Counted from the stretch's first letter, positions 9,001 through 16,389 are shown. The stretch: DNA of 39,359 nucleotides from Sulfuricella sp. (GCA_018336195.1 JAGXQV010000038.1:1-39359); one strand, 5' to 3'. Notes: a model not told the origin generated them from the sequence alone. Made by a program: numbers and translations.

Positions 9001-9110
9001 TCCACCGACAGCTTGCGCGCCGCGTCCAGCCCGAAAAACAACAGGCATACCGCCACCACGGCGACTACCAGGCGCTGCTTCAAGGCAGCGCGGATCAATG
9101 ATTCAAGCAT
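6009..9110 (-). CDS. czcA: heavy-metal efflux RND pump, CzcA/CusA family
   Basis: This 1033-residue protein has the length and order of an HME-RND inner-membrane pump: TM1 near the N-terminus, a large periplasmic loop, six central TMs, a second loop and five C-terminal TMs. The fourth-TM motif is AIGLIVDGSVVVVEN with the proton-relay Asp at residue 412. This differs from the DFG...DGA...VEN form of CzcA proper and the AIGAMVDAA form of CusA, so metal specificity (Zn/Co/Cd/Ni or Cu/Ag) is open. It works with the adaptor and outer-membrane channel encoded just upstream, at 9274 and 10410. The start at 9110 has only a weak ribosome-binding site, after a 163-base gap filled by a 7-mer array element. 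The symbol is used in the broad family sense. Confidence 0.93.
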   Translation of the reverse strand: MLESLIRAALKQRLVVAVVAVCLLFFGLDAARKLSVDAFPDVTNVQVQIATEAKGRSPEEVERFVTVPLEMAMTGLPGLEEMRSLNKPGLSLITLVFTDATDVYFARQLVMERLIEVAGRMPQGVAPTLGPLSTGLGEVYQYTLERPDDGERALTPEELTRRRIAQDWVVRPLLRGIPGVAEINSQGGYVKQYQVLVNPDRMRHYKVTLQEVYQALARNNANSGGGVLPHYAEQYLIRGVGLVRSLDDIRSIVLKEQDGVPVLVRDVGEATIGHEVRYGALLKNGVSESVGGVVMMIRAGNAKEVVSRIKERVAEINAKGMLPDGLKILPYYDRSDLVDAALDTVVKVLIEGVVLVVIVLFLFLGDVRSSLIVVASLILTPLITFMVMNRYGISANLMSLGGLAIAIGLIVDGSVVVVENAFQRLAERKGSGLSRVRVVLEAAAEVATPVVFGVGIIILVFLPLMTLHGMEGKMFAPLAYTIAIALFVSLILSLTLTPVLSSYLLVGKDEHDTRLVALLKKPYLRLLDWTLGNGKKTLLAATAAFVTALLLLPLLGTAFIPEMKEGSIVPGINRVPNISLEESIKLEMEAMRLVMQVPGVKSAFSGVGRGESPADSQGQNESTPIVSLKPRDEWPKGWNQDNIAAGIRDKLMTLPGAQIVMAQPISDRVDEMVTGVRSDVAIKLFGDDLDTLKQKADAIAKVAGSVQGAQDLKVERVTGQQYLSIDIDRQAIARHGLNVSDIHDVIEAAIGGKVATEIYEGERRFGAVVRLPEKFRNDVATIRRLLVSSPNGALVALENLADIRVQDGPAQISREKAKRRIVVGVNVKDRDLGSFVAELQQAVDSKIKLPEGYYLEWGGQFQNMERALGHLAIIVPVTIAAIFFLLFLLFGSLRYAALIILVLPFASIGGVVALFVSGEYLSVPASVGFIALWGIAVLNGVVLVSYIRSLRDEGMSQAQAVVQGCRQRFRPVLMTATVAMLGLIPMLFADGPGSEVQRPLAIVVIGGLITSTLLTLVVLPTLYKWFEEKHYEA

Positions 9111-9121
9111 GAAATATCCAA

Positions 9122-9266
9122 GTTCAGTTTTAAGTTTTAAGTTTTAAGTTTTTAGTGTTTAGTGTTTAGTGTTTAGTTTTGGTCTGCGCTTCGCGCAGGG
9201 TGATTGGTATGGAATAACGCGCGTAGCGCTCATTCACTAAACACTTAACACTCAAAACTAAACACT
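9122..9266. repeat. inverted 7-mer array element with core palindromes
   Basis: Eight in-phase heptads (GTTCAGT, three TTTAAGT, TTTTAGT, three GTTTAGT; 9122-9177) face four complementary heptads plus ACT (ACTAAAC, ACTTAAC, ACTCAAA, ACTAAAC; 9236-9266). The 58-base spacer contains a perfect hairpin CTGCGC-TTC-GCGCAG (9184-9198) and the palindrome ACGCGCGT (9217-9224). It fills the gap between czcB and czcA. The element at 12845-12959 has the same heptad and both core palindromes in the reverse order. Confidence 0.85.
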
Positions 9267-9273
9267 GTTTTTC

Positions 9274-10413
9274 TTATCCTTCCAGTTCCTTGCGTTTCCG
9301 CTCGTTGTTGAGGTGGAAAGCGCCATCGGCGACGATTTTTTCCCCGGCTTTCAGGCCCTCCAGCACCGCAGCGATGCCGCCGCTTTCCGGGCCGAGGGTG
9401 ACGCGGCGCAGGGCGAAGCGTTGGGCGTCGAGCTGGACGAAGACATGGTCGCGGTCGTTCTCCCGCACCACCGCAGAGACCGGCACCACCAGGCGGCGTT
9501 GCGGGGCGCTCTGGATCAGCATGGAAGCGAGCATTTCCGGCTTGATGGTGCGTTGCGGGTTTTCCACGTCCATGCGTACCGTCACCGTGCGGGTGTCCGG
9601 CTTGACCGTGTCGGAAACGAAAATCAGCCGGCCTTGAATGCGCTTGCCGCCCAGCGCGGCGATTTCCGCCTGTGCCGCTTCGCCGACCTTGACGACCTCG
9701 GTCTGCTGTTCGGGAACTTCCGCGACCAGCCACACGTGCGACAAATCGGCCACCGTGAACAGTGCATCGGCAGGCTGCACCACCTGGCCCGGCGTCACTT
9801 TGCGCTCGATCACCACGCCGTCGAGGGTGGCGGTGACGGAAGACAGGGAATGCACGCTGCGGGTTGACGCCAGCTTGTCGATGGCGCTCGCGGTCATGCC
9901 CAACACCTTGAGTTGATCGTGCGAGGCGTGCAGCTCGGCCTGCGCCTGTGCCAGCTCGCTTTCGCGGCGCTGTTGTTCCGCCGCGCCGATCACGTCGGCG
10001 GCGAACAGCAGGCGGGCGCGCTCCACGGCGCGGCGGTGCAGTTCTTCCTGGGAGAGCGCCTTGAGGTAGGCGAGCTGGGTATTGGAGAGTTCGGCGCTGT
10101 GCAGGGTGGCCAGTACCTCGCCGCGCCGCACCCGTTGGCCGAGTATCGCGTGGACCTGGGTGACGCGCCCGGTGACGGCCGCGCCGATGCGCGCCACGCG
10201 CTGCTCATCGACTTCGACGCGGGCCGGCAGACGCAGGGTTTCCACCGTGTCGCCTTCGCCGACTGCGGCAATTTTCAAGCGCGTGAGGAATTCCGCCGGT
10301 ACGGCAACGATAGTCGGATCGACCGGCGCTGCGGCGGCGGGCGGCGATTTTTCAGCGGGCTGGCAGGCGGCCAGCAGGGCGCAGAGGAGCAGGGGAAATA
10401 GCCAATGTTTCAT
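9274..10413 (-). CDS. czcB: RND efflux periplasmic adaptor subunit, CzcB family lipoprotein
   Basis: The 379-residue product begins with a lipoprotein signal (LLAAC, Cys17). It then shows the membrane-fusion architecture: a lipoyl-like half motif (RVEVDEQRVARIGAAVTGRV), an alpha-helical hairpin (about 110-175), the second lipoyl half (TATLDGVVIERKVTPGQVV), and beta-barrel and membrane-proximal domains. Adaptors of this family join the RND pump to the outer-membrane channel and can bind the transported metal. The start at 10413 overlaps the czcC stop by four bases (ATGA) and has an AGGA site. A longer upstream reading frame runs antiparallel through czcC in a different frame and is not part of the gene. 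It lacks the extended His-rich N-terminus of some CzcB proteins. Confidence 0.92.
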   Translation of the reverse strand: MKHWLFPLLLCALLAACQPAEKSPPAAAAPVDPTIVAVPAEFLTRLKIAAVGEGDTVETLRLPARVEVDEQRVARIGAAVTGRVTQVHAILGQRVRRGEVLATLHSAELSNTQLAYLKALSQEELHRRAVERARLLFAADVIGAAEQQRRESELAQAQAELHASHDQLKVLGMTASAIDKLASTRSVHSLSSVTATLDGVVIERKVTPGQVVQPADALFTVADLSHVWLVAEVPEQQTEVVKVGEAAQAEIAALGGKRIQGRLIFVSDTVKPDTRTVTVRMDVENPQRTIKPEMLASMLIQSAPQRRLVVPVSAVVRENDRDHVFVQLDAQRFALRRVTLGPESGGIAAVLEGLKAGEKIVADGAFHLNNERKRKELEG

Positions 10414-11648
10414 GGTTGTCCTTCGGTAAGCGGGGTGGCGCGCAGGCGTTCGATCTCGATTTGCGCGGCAAGCAGTTCGTAGCGGGCGGCCAGGTAGTCG
10501 AGGCGGGTGGCGCGCAGGGTACGTTGGGCGTCCAGGTATTCGAGGAGGCTGCGTTCGCCGTAGCGGAAGGCGGCTTCGGCGACCCGCAAGGCGTTCTCCG
10601 CCTCGCGCAGCAAGCCGCTGCGGAAAGTGTCGACCAGGGTGTTGGCGATTTCGAAACGCGCGTAAGCCTGTTCCAGTTCGGCGACCAGGGCGTTGCGGCG
10701 GCGCTGCTGTTCGGCTTCGGCGCGGCGCAGTTCCGCGAGCGCCTCGTTGATCGGGCCGTCGCGGCGGTTCCACAAGGGCAGCGGCAGGCTCACGCCGACC
10801 CGCCACACTTGCGCCTCGGGGTCGCGTTCGGCGGACCACTTGAGGGTCGGCTGGGGCAGGCGCAGGCTGCGTTCCATCTCAATCCTGGATTGGGCGCGGC
10901 GGGTCTCGGCGGCTGCGGCGTGAAGCAGCGGTTGCTGGGCGAGCATGTCGCGTTTCAGGGTTTCCAGGGGCGGCAGGCGGAATTCCGGGAGGGCTTCGGC
11001 CTGCGGCTCGATTTGTTCCGGCAGGCTGATTCCGAGCAGCGTCCGCAGCAGCGCCAGGGTTTGCTCGACCCGCAATCCGGCGCGTTTGACGGCGTTGTCC
11101 GCCGCCAACGTTTCCGCTTCGGCTTTCACCAGTTCATAACGCGGCGATTCGCCGACCTCCGTCTTGATTTTTATGCGGTCGCGGATTTGCTGCAACAGCG
11201 CGTGATTTTCCCGCGCTACCTGCCATTCCTCGTTGCGGTGCAGCACTTCGAAAAAGGTCAGTTTGACCTGGGCGCGCAAAGATTGGCGCGCTTGGGTCAG
11301 TTCCGCCGTGCTCGCGGCGATGCCGGCTTGTGCCGCCGCGCCCCGCGCATTGCGCAAAGCCGGCCATTCGATGGGTTGCGCCAGTCCTATGCTGGTGGCG
11401 CGCCCGTTATCCGCTCCCGGTTGGCGAGGGCGGAAAGAGCCGGCGCCGATCTCCAGTTCGGGATTGGGATAAGCCTGCGCGCTTTCCAGCGCCGCCTGGG
11501 CGGCCTGCTCCTGGGCTTGGGCGGCGGCGAGTTGAGGGTGGCGGGATTCGGCGAGTTGCAATGCATCGGTGAGACTGAGAGGCAGCGCCAGGGCAGCCGG
11601 TGCCAGCCCCAGCACAGCCATGAAAATGGTGATGATCGGGTATTTCAT
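10410..11648 (-). CDS. czcC: outer-membrane efflux channel, CzcC/TolC family
   Basis: The 412-residue protein has a cleavable signal peptide (cut probably after ALA at about 22) and two OEP repeats rich in long amphipathic helices (about 25-210 and 230-410), the pattern of trimeric outer-membrane factors. Family hallmarks include LSLTDALQLAESRHP near the start and the RTLRATRLDYLAARYELL helix near the end. It is the first of the three structural efflux genes in transcription order and is translationally coupled to czcB. A weak GGAA ribosome-binding site precedes the ATG at 11648. Confidence 0.92.
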   Translation of the reverse strand: MKYPIITIFMAVLGLAPAALALPLSLTDALQLAESRHPQLAAAQAQEQAAQAALESAQAYPNPELEIGAGSFRPRQPGADNGRATSIGLAQPIEWPALRNARGAAAQAGIAASTAELTQARQSLRAQVKLTFFEVLHRNEEWQVARENHALLQQIRDRIKIKTEVGESPRYELVKAEAETLAADNAVKRAGLRVEQTLALLRTLLGISLPEQIEPQAEALPEFRLPPLETLKRDMLAQQPLLHAAAAETRRAQSRIEMERSLRLPQPTLKWSAERDPEAQVWRVGVSLPLPLWNRRDGPINEALAELRRAEAEQQRRRNALVAELEQAYARFEIANTLVDTFRSGLLREAENALRVAEAAFRYGERSLLEYLDAQRTLRATRLDYLAARYELLAAQIEIERLRATPLTEGQP

Positions 11649-11765
11649 TGAGGTTTCCGAAAAGATGAAATGCGTCTGCGCATCAGCGCTCGCGCCGGAT
11701 CGAGAGGATTCAGGGTGGACTATCCGCCGTCGGTAAAACCGCCGAACAGATCGCCGGGGAAACGT

Positions 11766-12080
11766 TCAGGCCGCTTTGGGAGGTCGCGGCAGAGGGGCGT
11801 AGATGGCCAGTACGGGCGGCAGGGAAGCCGGAGCCGGGAGGCTCGCGGGGCGGCCTGACGAAGTCGGGGCCGGGGTTGGGATCAGCGCCAGCGGGTCGTA
11901 ATCGCCGCTATCGGCGGGGTCGTCGGCAGTCAGCACGGAAACCAACGTAACCTCGCCGAAATCCCCATTGCCACAGGCATCGTCGGCATCAGCGTGAAGC
12001 GCGCCAAACAGCAGCGCCACCACCATCAGGGACGGGAGCAGGCGCTTGAACAGGCGGCGTAAAATTCTATTTGCAGACAA
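11766..12080 (-). CDS. small exported protein preceding czcCBA
   Basis: The 104-residue frame starts with a basic region (RILRRLFKRLL) and a hydrophobic stretch ending in ALHADA, consistent with a signal peptide. The mature part is about 75 residues, acidic then proline-rich. I do not recognise the family. It sits 117 bases upstream of czcC on the same strand, where several betaproteobacteria encode the small periplasmic regulator CzcI, but no CzcI-like metal motif is visible; there are no His and one Cys in the mature part. The start is a TTG at 12080 without a strong ribosome-binding site, so the true start is uncertain. Confidence 0.55.
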   Translation of the reverse strand: MSANRILRRLFKRLLPSLMVVALLFGALHADADDACGNGDFGEVTLVSVLTADDPADSGDYDPLALIPTPAPTSSGRPASLPAPASLPPVLAIYAPLPRPPKAA

Positions 12081-12146
12081 GTTTCAGGACGGATTGCGGC
12101 AACAGGGGAAGGCGTGCATTGTAACATATCTTACGGAATGCTTACG

Positions 12147-12815
12147 TTAGTGTTCGGCGATTTCGTCGGCATGAGGGACGATGGCGGCGAAGCGGTCGGC
12201 GAGTGCGGCGAGTTCGGCTTTTTGCAATTGCGCGGCGCTGACGCTGCCGCCCGCGCCGTCGGGCAGGTCGCGTTCGGCGGTGGCCCCGGCGACGATAGTG
12301 TTGCGGTAGCCCAGGTCGAGCGCGGCGCGCACCGTGGCGCTGACGCACATATGCGTCATGAAACCGACCACCAGCAGATTTTTCCGGCCCAGTTCGGTGA
12401 GACGTTTTTCCAGGCCGGTTGCAGCGAAGGAATTGGGCAGGGATTTGACGATGATGGTCTCGCCCGGTAGCGGGGCAAGCTGGGGAACGATGTTGACGAA
12501 AGGCCCGGCGGGATCGAACAGCGCCCCGCCCGGTTTGCCGTGGTGGACGATGTGGATCACCGGGGTGCCAGCGTGGCGCGCCCGTTTCAGGAGTAGCGCG
12601 GTTTCGAGAATCGCCGCGTCGATGCCGGTCAGCGGCAGACGGCCGTCGGTGTATTCGCGCTGTGCGTCGATGATGAGCAGTACGCTGTCGGACAATTTCG
12701 CCTCCGGCAGCCGCACCCCGGCGATTTGCAGGAGGGTGGGAGGCGGCGTATCGGCGGCGCGGCAGGCGAGCGGCTGGGCGAGGGCGACAATGAGCAGCAG
12801 GACGGTCTTGGTCAT
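12147..12815 (-). CDS. exported isochorismatase-fold cysteine hydrolase
   Basis: The 222-residue product contains the complete catalytic triad of the isochorismatase-like family: D50 (LLIIDAQREYTDG), K124 (TIIVKSLPNSF) and C157 (GFMTHMCVSATVRAALD). Members hydrolyse amides, isochorismate or nicotinamide, and the substrate cannot be told here. Unlike most members, it has a clear signal peptide (MTKTVLLLIVALAQPLACRA, then AD), predicting a periplasmic enzyme. It lies downstream of the SnoaL-like gene on the same strand, with a 7-mer array element in the gap, and both are divergent from a LysR gene that may control them. An AGAAAG site precedes the start. Confidence 0.88.
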   Translation of the reverse strand: MTKTVLLLIVALAQPLACRAADTPPPTLLQIAGVRLPEAKLSDSVLLIIDAQREYTDGRLPLTGIDAAILETALLLKRARHAGTPVIHIVHHGKPGGALFDPAGPFVNIVPQLAPLPGETIIVKSLPNSFAATGLEKRLTELGRKNLLVVGFMTHMCVSATVRAALDLGYRNTIVAGATAERDLPDGAGGSVSAAQLQKAELAALADRFAAIVPHADEIAEH

Positions 12816-12844
12816 GGCAATTCTTTCTGGAAAACAGGAGGAAA

Positions 12845-12959
12845 ATTTAGTGTTAAGTGTTTAGTGCTTAGTGTTTAGTTGATGTCGCCGCGCGACGCGC
12901 GTCGGATTTCGATCATGCGCGAAGCGCATTCCACCACTAAGCACTAAGCACTAAGCACT
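12845..12959. repeat. inverted 7-mer array element, reversed twin of the one at 9122-9266
   Basis: Five heptads (ATTTAGT, GTTAAGT, GTTTAGT, GCTTAGT, GTTTAGT; 12845-12879) face three perfect ACTAAGC units plus ACT (12936-12959). The spacer holds the palindrome ACGCGCGT (12895-12902) and the hairpin ATGCGC-GAA-GCGCAT (12915-12929). Relative to the element at 9122-9266, these two core motifs occur in reverse-complement order. It lies between the SnoaL-like gene and the isochorismatase-like gene. Confidence 0.85.
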
Positions 12960-12967
12960 GCTTTTAC

Positions 12968-13369
12968 CTATCCTGGGTAGTTGGAAAATTGGTCGGCGAC
13001 CGCCCACCAACGCCCGTTTTCCTTGACGAATACGAACAGATCGCGCCCGCCGGTCTCGATGGCGCTTCCGCCCATGTCGAAGGAAATCTCGTAGTAGTAG
13101 GTGACGATGGCGGTGTTGCCGTGCAGGCGGATATCCGGGGCGAGTTCACGCCAAGTGTGGATTTTCGCGGCCTGAACGAAGCCTTTCCAGCCCGCCACGC
13201 AAGCCTCGCGCCCTTCCAGGCGCCGGCGTTCGGTGGCGGCAATCGCCACCATGTCCTGGTGAAAATAGTCGCGCAGGTCGTCGGGGTTGCCCTGAGTCCA
13301 AGCGTCGTTGAGGGCGCGCAGGGTGGCCCAGACTTGCTGCTTGACGGGGTCTTCGAACATGTCGGTCAT
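12968..13369 (-). CDS. SnoaL/NTF2-like small protein
   Basis: The 133-residue product has the cone-shaped NTF2-like pattern. Helices at the N-terminus (DPVKQQVWATLRALNDAW, then DLRDYFHQDMVAIAA) are followed by strands ending in DLFVFVKENGRWWAVADQFS, typical of the YybH/SnoaL-like family. Such proteins are often small-molecule isomerases, hydrolases or binding scaffolds; no function can be assigned. The start at 13369 follows a GGAGAAC site; an upstream ATG at 13432 lacks one. It is the first gene of a leftward pair with the isochorismatase-like gene and is divergent from the LysR gene at 13527. Confidence 0.8.
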   Translation of the reverse strand: MTDMFEDPVKQQVWATLRALNDAWTQGNPDDLRDYFHQDMVAIAATERRRLEGREACVAGWKGFVQAAKIHTWRELAPDIRLHGNTAIVTYYYEISFDMGGSAIETGGRDLFVFVKENGRWWAVADQFSNYPG

Positions 13370-13526
13370 CTTGTTCTCCGTAGGGTGATGGGGCGTGTCG
13401 CCATTGTGGGAGCGGCTCGCCCGGCAATCCAATCGTATTTGCGGATGCCTGTCATCAGCCGCAGTGATTGCCCGACGAAGTCATTTCGGCGAAGATGGAC
13501 GGCACTTTTTATCACTCGACCATCCC

Positions 13527-14411
13527 ATGGAACTCCACCAACTGCGAACCTTCGTCACCGTCGGGCGCGAAGGCCACCTGACCCGCGCCGCCGAATTGCT
13601 GTGCCTCAGCCAGCCGGCGGTGAGCGCGCACGTCAAGGCGCTCGAAGACGAACTGGGGCTGCCGCTGTTCCAGCGCAACGCCAAGGGAATGACCCTCACC
13701 CCGGCGGGCGAACGCCTCCTCGAATACGCCGAAAAAGTCCTGGCCGCACGTCAGGAATTGCTCCACGAAGCCGGGCGCATCAAGGGGGCCGCCCACGGGC
13801 GGCTGCGTATCGGCACGGTGGGCGATGCCGACTTGCTGCGCCTTGGGCCGCTGCTTGCGGCGATGGCGGAGCGCCATCCCCACGTCACCATCCAGTTGCG
13901 CAGCGGCTTTTCCGCGACGGTGATCGACGACGTCCTCAACAACCGCCTCGACGCCGGTTTCACGGTATTTACCGAAGACCCGCAAGGCATGGCGCTGACC
14001 CGCATCGGGCTGATGACCTTCTCCTTGCGGCTGGCTGCTCCGGCGATATGGCGCGAGCGGGTGGAAGGCGCAAGCTGGGAAGAACTGGCCGCGCTATCGT
14101 GGATCGGGATGCCGCCGCTGTCCTTCTGCGGACGCCTCGCCGAAGCGGTGTTCCGCCGCCAGGGCGGCGCGCCGCGCAAGATCATCGAAGCCGACCGCAA
14201 CGCCACCGTGCTGAGCCTGATCGCCGCCGGTACCGGCATCGGCCTGCTTCACGAGGAGCAGGCGCTGAAAGCCGAACAAGCCGGCGAGGTGATCCTGATT
14301 CCGGGGTTGCGCGAGGAAACCCGCCTTGATTTCATTGTCCCGACGGAGCGGCGAAACGACCTGCCATTGGCGGTATTCCAGGAAGTGCTGCGCGAGGTGT
14401 GGGCGGTCTGA
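13527..14411 (+). CDS. LysR-family transcriptional regulator
   Basis: The 294-residue protein has the standard N-terminal helix-turn-helix (MELHQLRTFVTVGREGHLT, then LCLSQPAVSAHVKALEDELG) and an effector-binding domain from about residue 90. The start at 13527 gives the canonical LysR N-terminus; a frame open from 13395 would add 44 residues without family support. It is divergent from the SnoaL-like/isochorismatase-like pair with a 157-base gap, the usual layout for LysR control of a neighbouring operon, so those genes are its likely target. The inducer is unknown. An 8-mer array element follows its stop. Confidence 0.9.
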   Translation: MELHQLRTFVTVGREGHLTRAAELLCLSQPAVSAHVKALEDELGLPLFQRNAKGMTLTPAGERLLEYAEKVLAARQELLHEAGRIKGAAHGRLRIGTVGDADLLRLGPLLAAMAERHPHVTIQLRSGFSATVIDDVLNNRLDAGFTVFTEDPQGMALTRIGLMTFSLRLAAPAIWRERVEGASWEELAALSWIGMPPLSFCGRLAEAVFRRQGGAPRKIIEADRNATVLSLIAAGTGIGLLHEEQALKAEQAGEVILIPGLREETRLDFIVPTERRNDLPLAVFQEVLREVWAV

Positions 14412-14437
14412 ATTTTGTGGGGGGACGGCGAGGTTTT

Positions 14438-14537
14438 CACCGCAAAGGCGCGAAGGCGCAAAGCACCCGCCAAGGGATCGAATCGCTTCCTATGACTTCA
14501 CCTTTCGCAACCTTTGCGCCTCTGCGCCTTTGCGGTG
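14438..14537. repeat. inverted 8-mer array element (octad type)
   Basis: The left arm has three in-phase octads (CGCAAAGG, CGCGAAGG, CGCAAAGC; 14441-14464). The right arm has three complementary octads (CCTTTGCG, CCTCTGCG, CCTTTGCG; 14511-14534), preceded by a 10-base variant. The outer ends CACCGCAAAGG (14438-14448) and CCTTTGCGGTG (14527-14537) are perfect inverted repeats. It separates the LysR gene from the first methyltransferase gene. Similar CGCAAAGG-type strings are common in environmental proteobacterial genomes, to my knowledge without an assigned function. Confidence 0.8.
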
Positions 14538-14668
14538 GATTTTGACTTTGTTCAACTTGGAATAAGCCCTCCATCGCGCCCGCTGATAGCGTCAATCACG
14601 AAAAGCGATTGGCTGTGCCGTGGCGTGGCGCGCCACAATCGGTCATCCCATCACTCAAGGAGACCGCC

Positions 14669-15502
14669 ATGACCGATTTTTCCCAAACCGCATCCGCTTA
14701 CCAGGGCCGCGCCGTCGTCCAGCAAGCGGCGGGGGAAGCGCTCCTCGACCTGCTCGCCGTGGCTTCCCACGAGGACGTTCTCGACCTGGCCTGCGGCCCC
14801 GGCGCGCTGACTGCGCGGCTTCGCGAGCTGACTCGGGGGCGGATGGCGGGCTGCGATGCCGCGCCCGGCATGATAGACGAAGCGCGCCGCCGGCACGGCG
14901 CGGCGGGTATCGAATTCAGCGTGTGCGACGCGGCGGCGCTGCCGTTCGCCGGGGACTTCGACGCGATCTTCTGCAATTCGGCGTTCCAGTGGTTTCGCGA
15001 CCCCGCCGCCGTGCTGGGCGGCTGCCGGAATGCGCTACGTCCCGGCGGCAGAATGGCGATGCAGGCACCCGCCAAAGCCGAGTTCTGCCCCAACTTCATC
15101 CGCGCCGTCGAGACCTTGCGCGACCACGCCGAGACGCGGGATGTCTATGCCCGCTATCAATCGCCCTGGCTGTTTCTGGAAAGCGCCGCCAATTACGCGC
15201 AACTGTTCGCCGATGCCGGTTTTCGCGTGGCGGCAAGCCGCATGGAAGCGGTCGCCAATCGCTGTACGCCGGAAAAAGCCCTGGAGATTTTTCTGTCCGG
15301 TGCGGCGATGGCCTATTTGAGTCCCGCTTGTTATGCCGGCGGCTTCGCGCCGGAATATCCATCCCTCGCCACCGACCTCATCGCGGATTCATTGCGTCGC
15401 CAGTGCGGCGCGGATGGCTTGATCGAATTGATCTTCCAGCGGGTTTTCGTATTGGCGTACCGGAATTCTGATTCGTCCTTAACTGGAGGGCTGCCCTTAT
15501 GA
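14669..15502 (+). CDS. class I SAM-dependent methyltransferase
   Basis: The 277-residue protein has SAM-binding motif I (VLDLACGPGALTARL, residues 37-51), an acidic residue ending strand 2 (CDAAPGMIDEA) and a motif-III-like DAIFCNSAFQWFRDP. This resembles the BioC and trans-aconitate methyltransferase groups. The methyl acceptor is not predictable. The start at 14669 has an AAGGAG site 6 bases upstream; a longer frame from 14609 lacks support. Its stop overlaps the start of the next methyltransferase by four bases (ATGA), so the two are translationally coupled and may act in one pathway. Confidence 0.88.
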   Translation: MTDFSQTASAYQGRAVVQQAAGEALLDLLAVASHEDVLDLACGPGALTARLRELTRGRMAGCDAAPGMIDEARRRHGAAGIEFSVCDAAALPFAGDFDAIFCNSAFQWFRDPAAVLGGCRNALRPGGRMAMQAPAKAEFCPNFIRAVETLRDHAETRDVYARYQSPWLFLESAANYAQLFADAGFRVAASRMEAVANRCTPEKALEIFLSGAAMAYLSPACYAGGFAPEYPSLATDLIADSLRRQCGADGLIELIFQRVFVLAYRNSDSSLTGGLPL

Positions 15503-16278
15503 ACGCATCATCCCGGCGCTTCGATGCTTTAGCCGGCAACTATGCCGTCAGCGAGGTGCATGTCAGCAGTCCGACCCGCCTCCGCTTGCACTCACTCTTG
15601 CCTCGTGTCGAATCCGTTTGCGACGTAGCCTGCGGTGCAGGGCATACGGGCCTGGGTTTCGCGGGAATTGCCTCGCGTATCGTCGGGGTTGATCCCGCAC
15701 CGAATATGCTCGTTCAGTTCCGCCAGTTGGCGGAGGAACGCGGTGTTGCGATTGAGACGGTGGAGGCGTTTGCGGAGGCGATTCCTTTGCCGTCTGCATC
15801 GTTTGATCTGGTCGTGTGCCGGTTTGCCGCGCACCATTTCTCCGATCTTCCCCAGGCCATGGCTGAAATGACCCGTCTGGCCAAGTCGGGCGGCTACGTG
15901 GCGATTATCGACATGGAGGGTGACGAGAACCCTGCTCTCGATGCCCTCAATCACGAGATCGAAGTGCTCCATGATCCGACGCACGTCCGTTCTTACACCG
16001 CGAAGTACTGGCGGGAGCTTTTCGCGGCGAACCACCTGAAAGTGGAGGCGTGCGAAAACCGTTGTCGGGAAGTTCCCAACGGTCTGACGGTCAAGCGGTG
16101 GTGTGAATTGGGAGGCTCCGGCGCTGAAGCTTTGCAGGCCATCCACGAGCGATTGGCGGCAGTCCCGCCGGAATGGCTGGCGGACCTCGAAATTGCGCGG
16201 GACGCCGATGGCCGCTTTCGTATTCCGGTGCGCACGCTGCTTATCCTTGGGCGGAAACTTCCCGAGTCCCCTATTTGA
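15499..16278 (+). CDS. class I SAM-dependent methyltransferase, UbiE-like
   Basis: The 259-residue product has motif I (VCDVACGAGHTGLGF, about 40-54), the acidic loop GVDPAPNML, a FDLVVCRFAAHHFSD segment and the C-terminal seven-strand core typical of UbiE/COQ5-type methyltransferases. The substrate is unknown; the menaquinone/ubiquinone enzyme itself is not implied. It is coupled to the preceding methyltransferase by an ATGA overlap. Its base composition is somewhat lower in GC than its partner, so the pair may have separate origins despite the tight coupling. Confidence 0.87.
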   Translation: MNASSRRFDALAGNYAVSEVHVSSPTRLRLHSLLPRVESVCDVACGAGHTGLGFAGIASRIVGVDPAPNMLVQFRQLAEERGVAIETVEAFAEAIPLPSASFDLVVCRFAAHHFSDLPQAMAEMTRLAKSGGYVAIIDMEGDENPALDALNHEIEVLHDPTHVRSYTAKYWRELFAANHLKVEACENRCREVPNGLTVKRWCELGGSGAEALQAIHERLAAVPPEWLADLEIARDADGRFRIPVRTLLILGRKLPESPI

Positions 16279-16389
16279 CGCACGGGAATGCTTGTTTCCA
16301 AGAATCCGTTGGGGTGAACATCGTGAACCCCAACATTTCCCCTGAATCGGGGGGCGCCTCACCCACCGCCAGCCTACGATATTTTGGGT

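Noticed and set aside
9122..12959. Heptad arrays considered as CRISPR arrays or as simple phase-variation tracts
   Set aside because: Units are 7-8 bases with no unique spacers, and they lie outside coding frames with inverted complementary arms, so neither CRISPR nor a contingency-locus tract fits.
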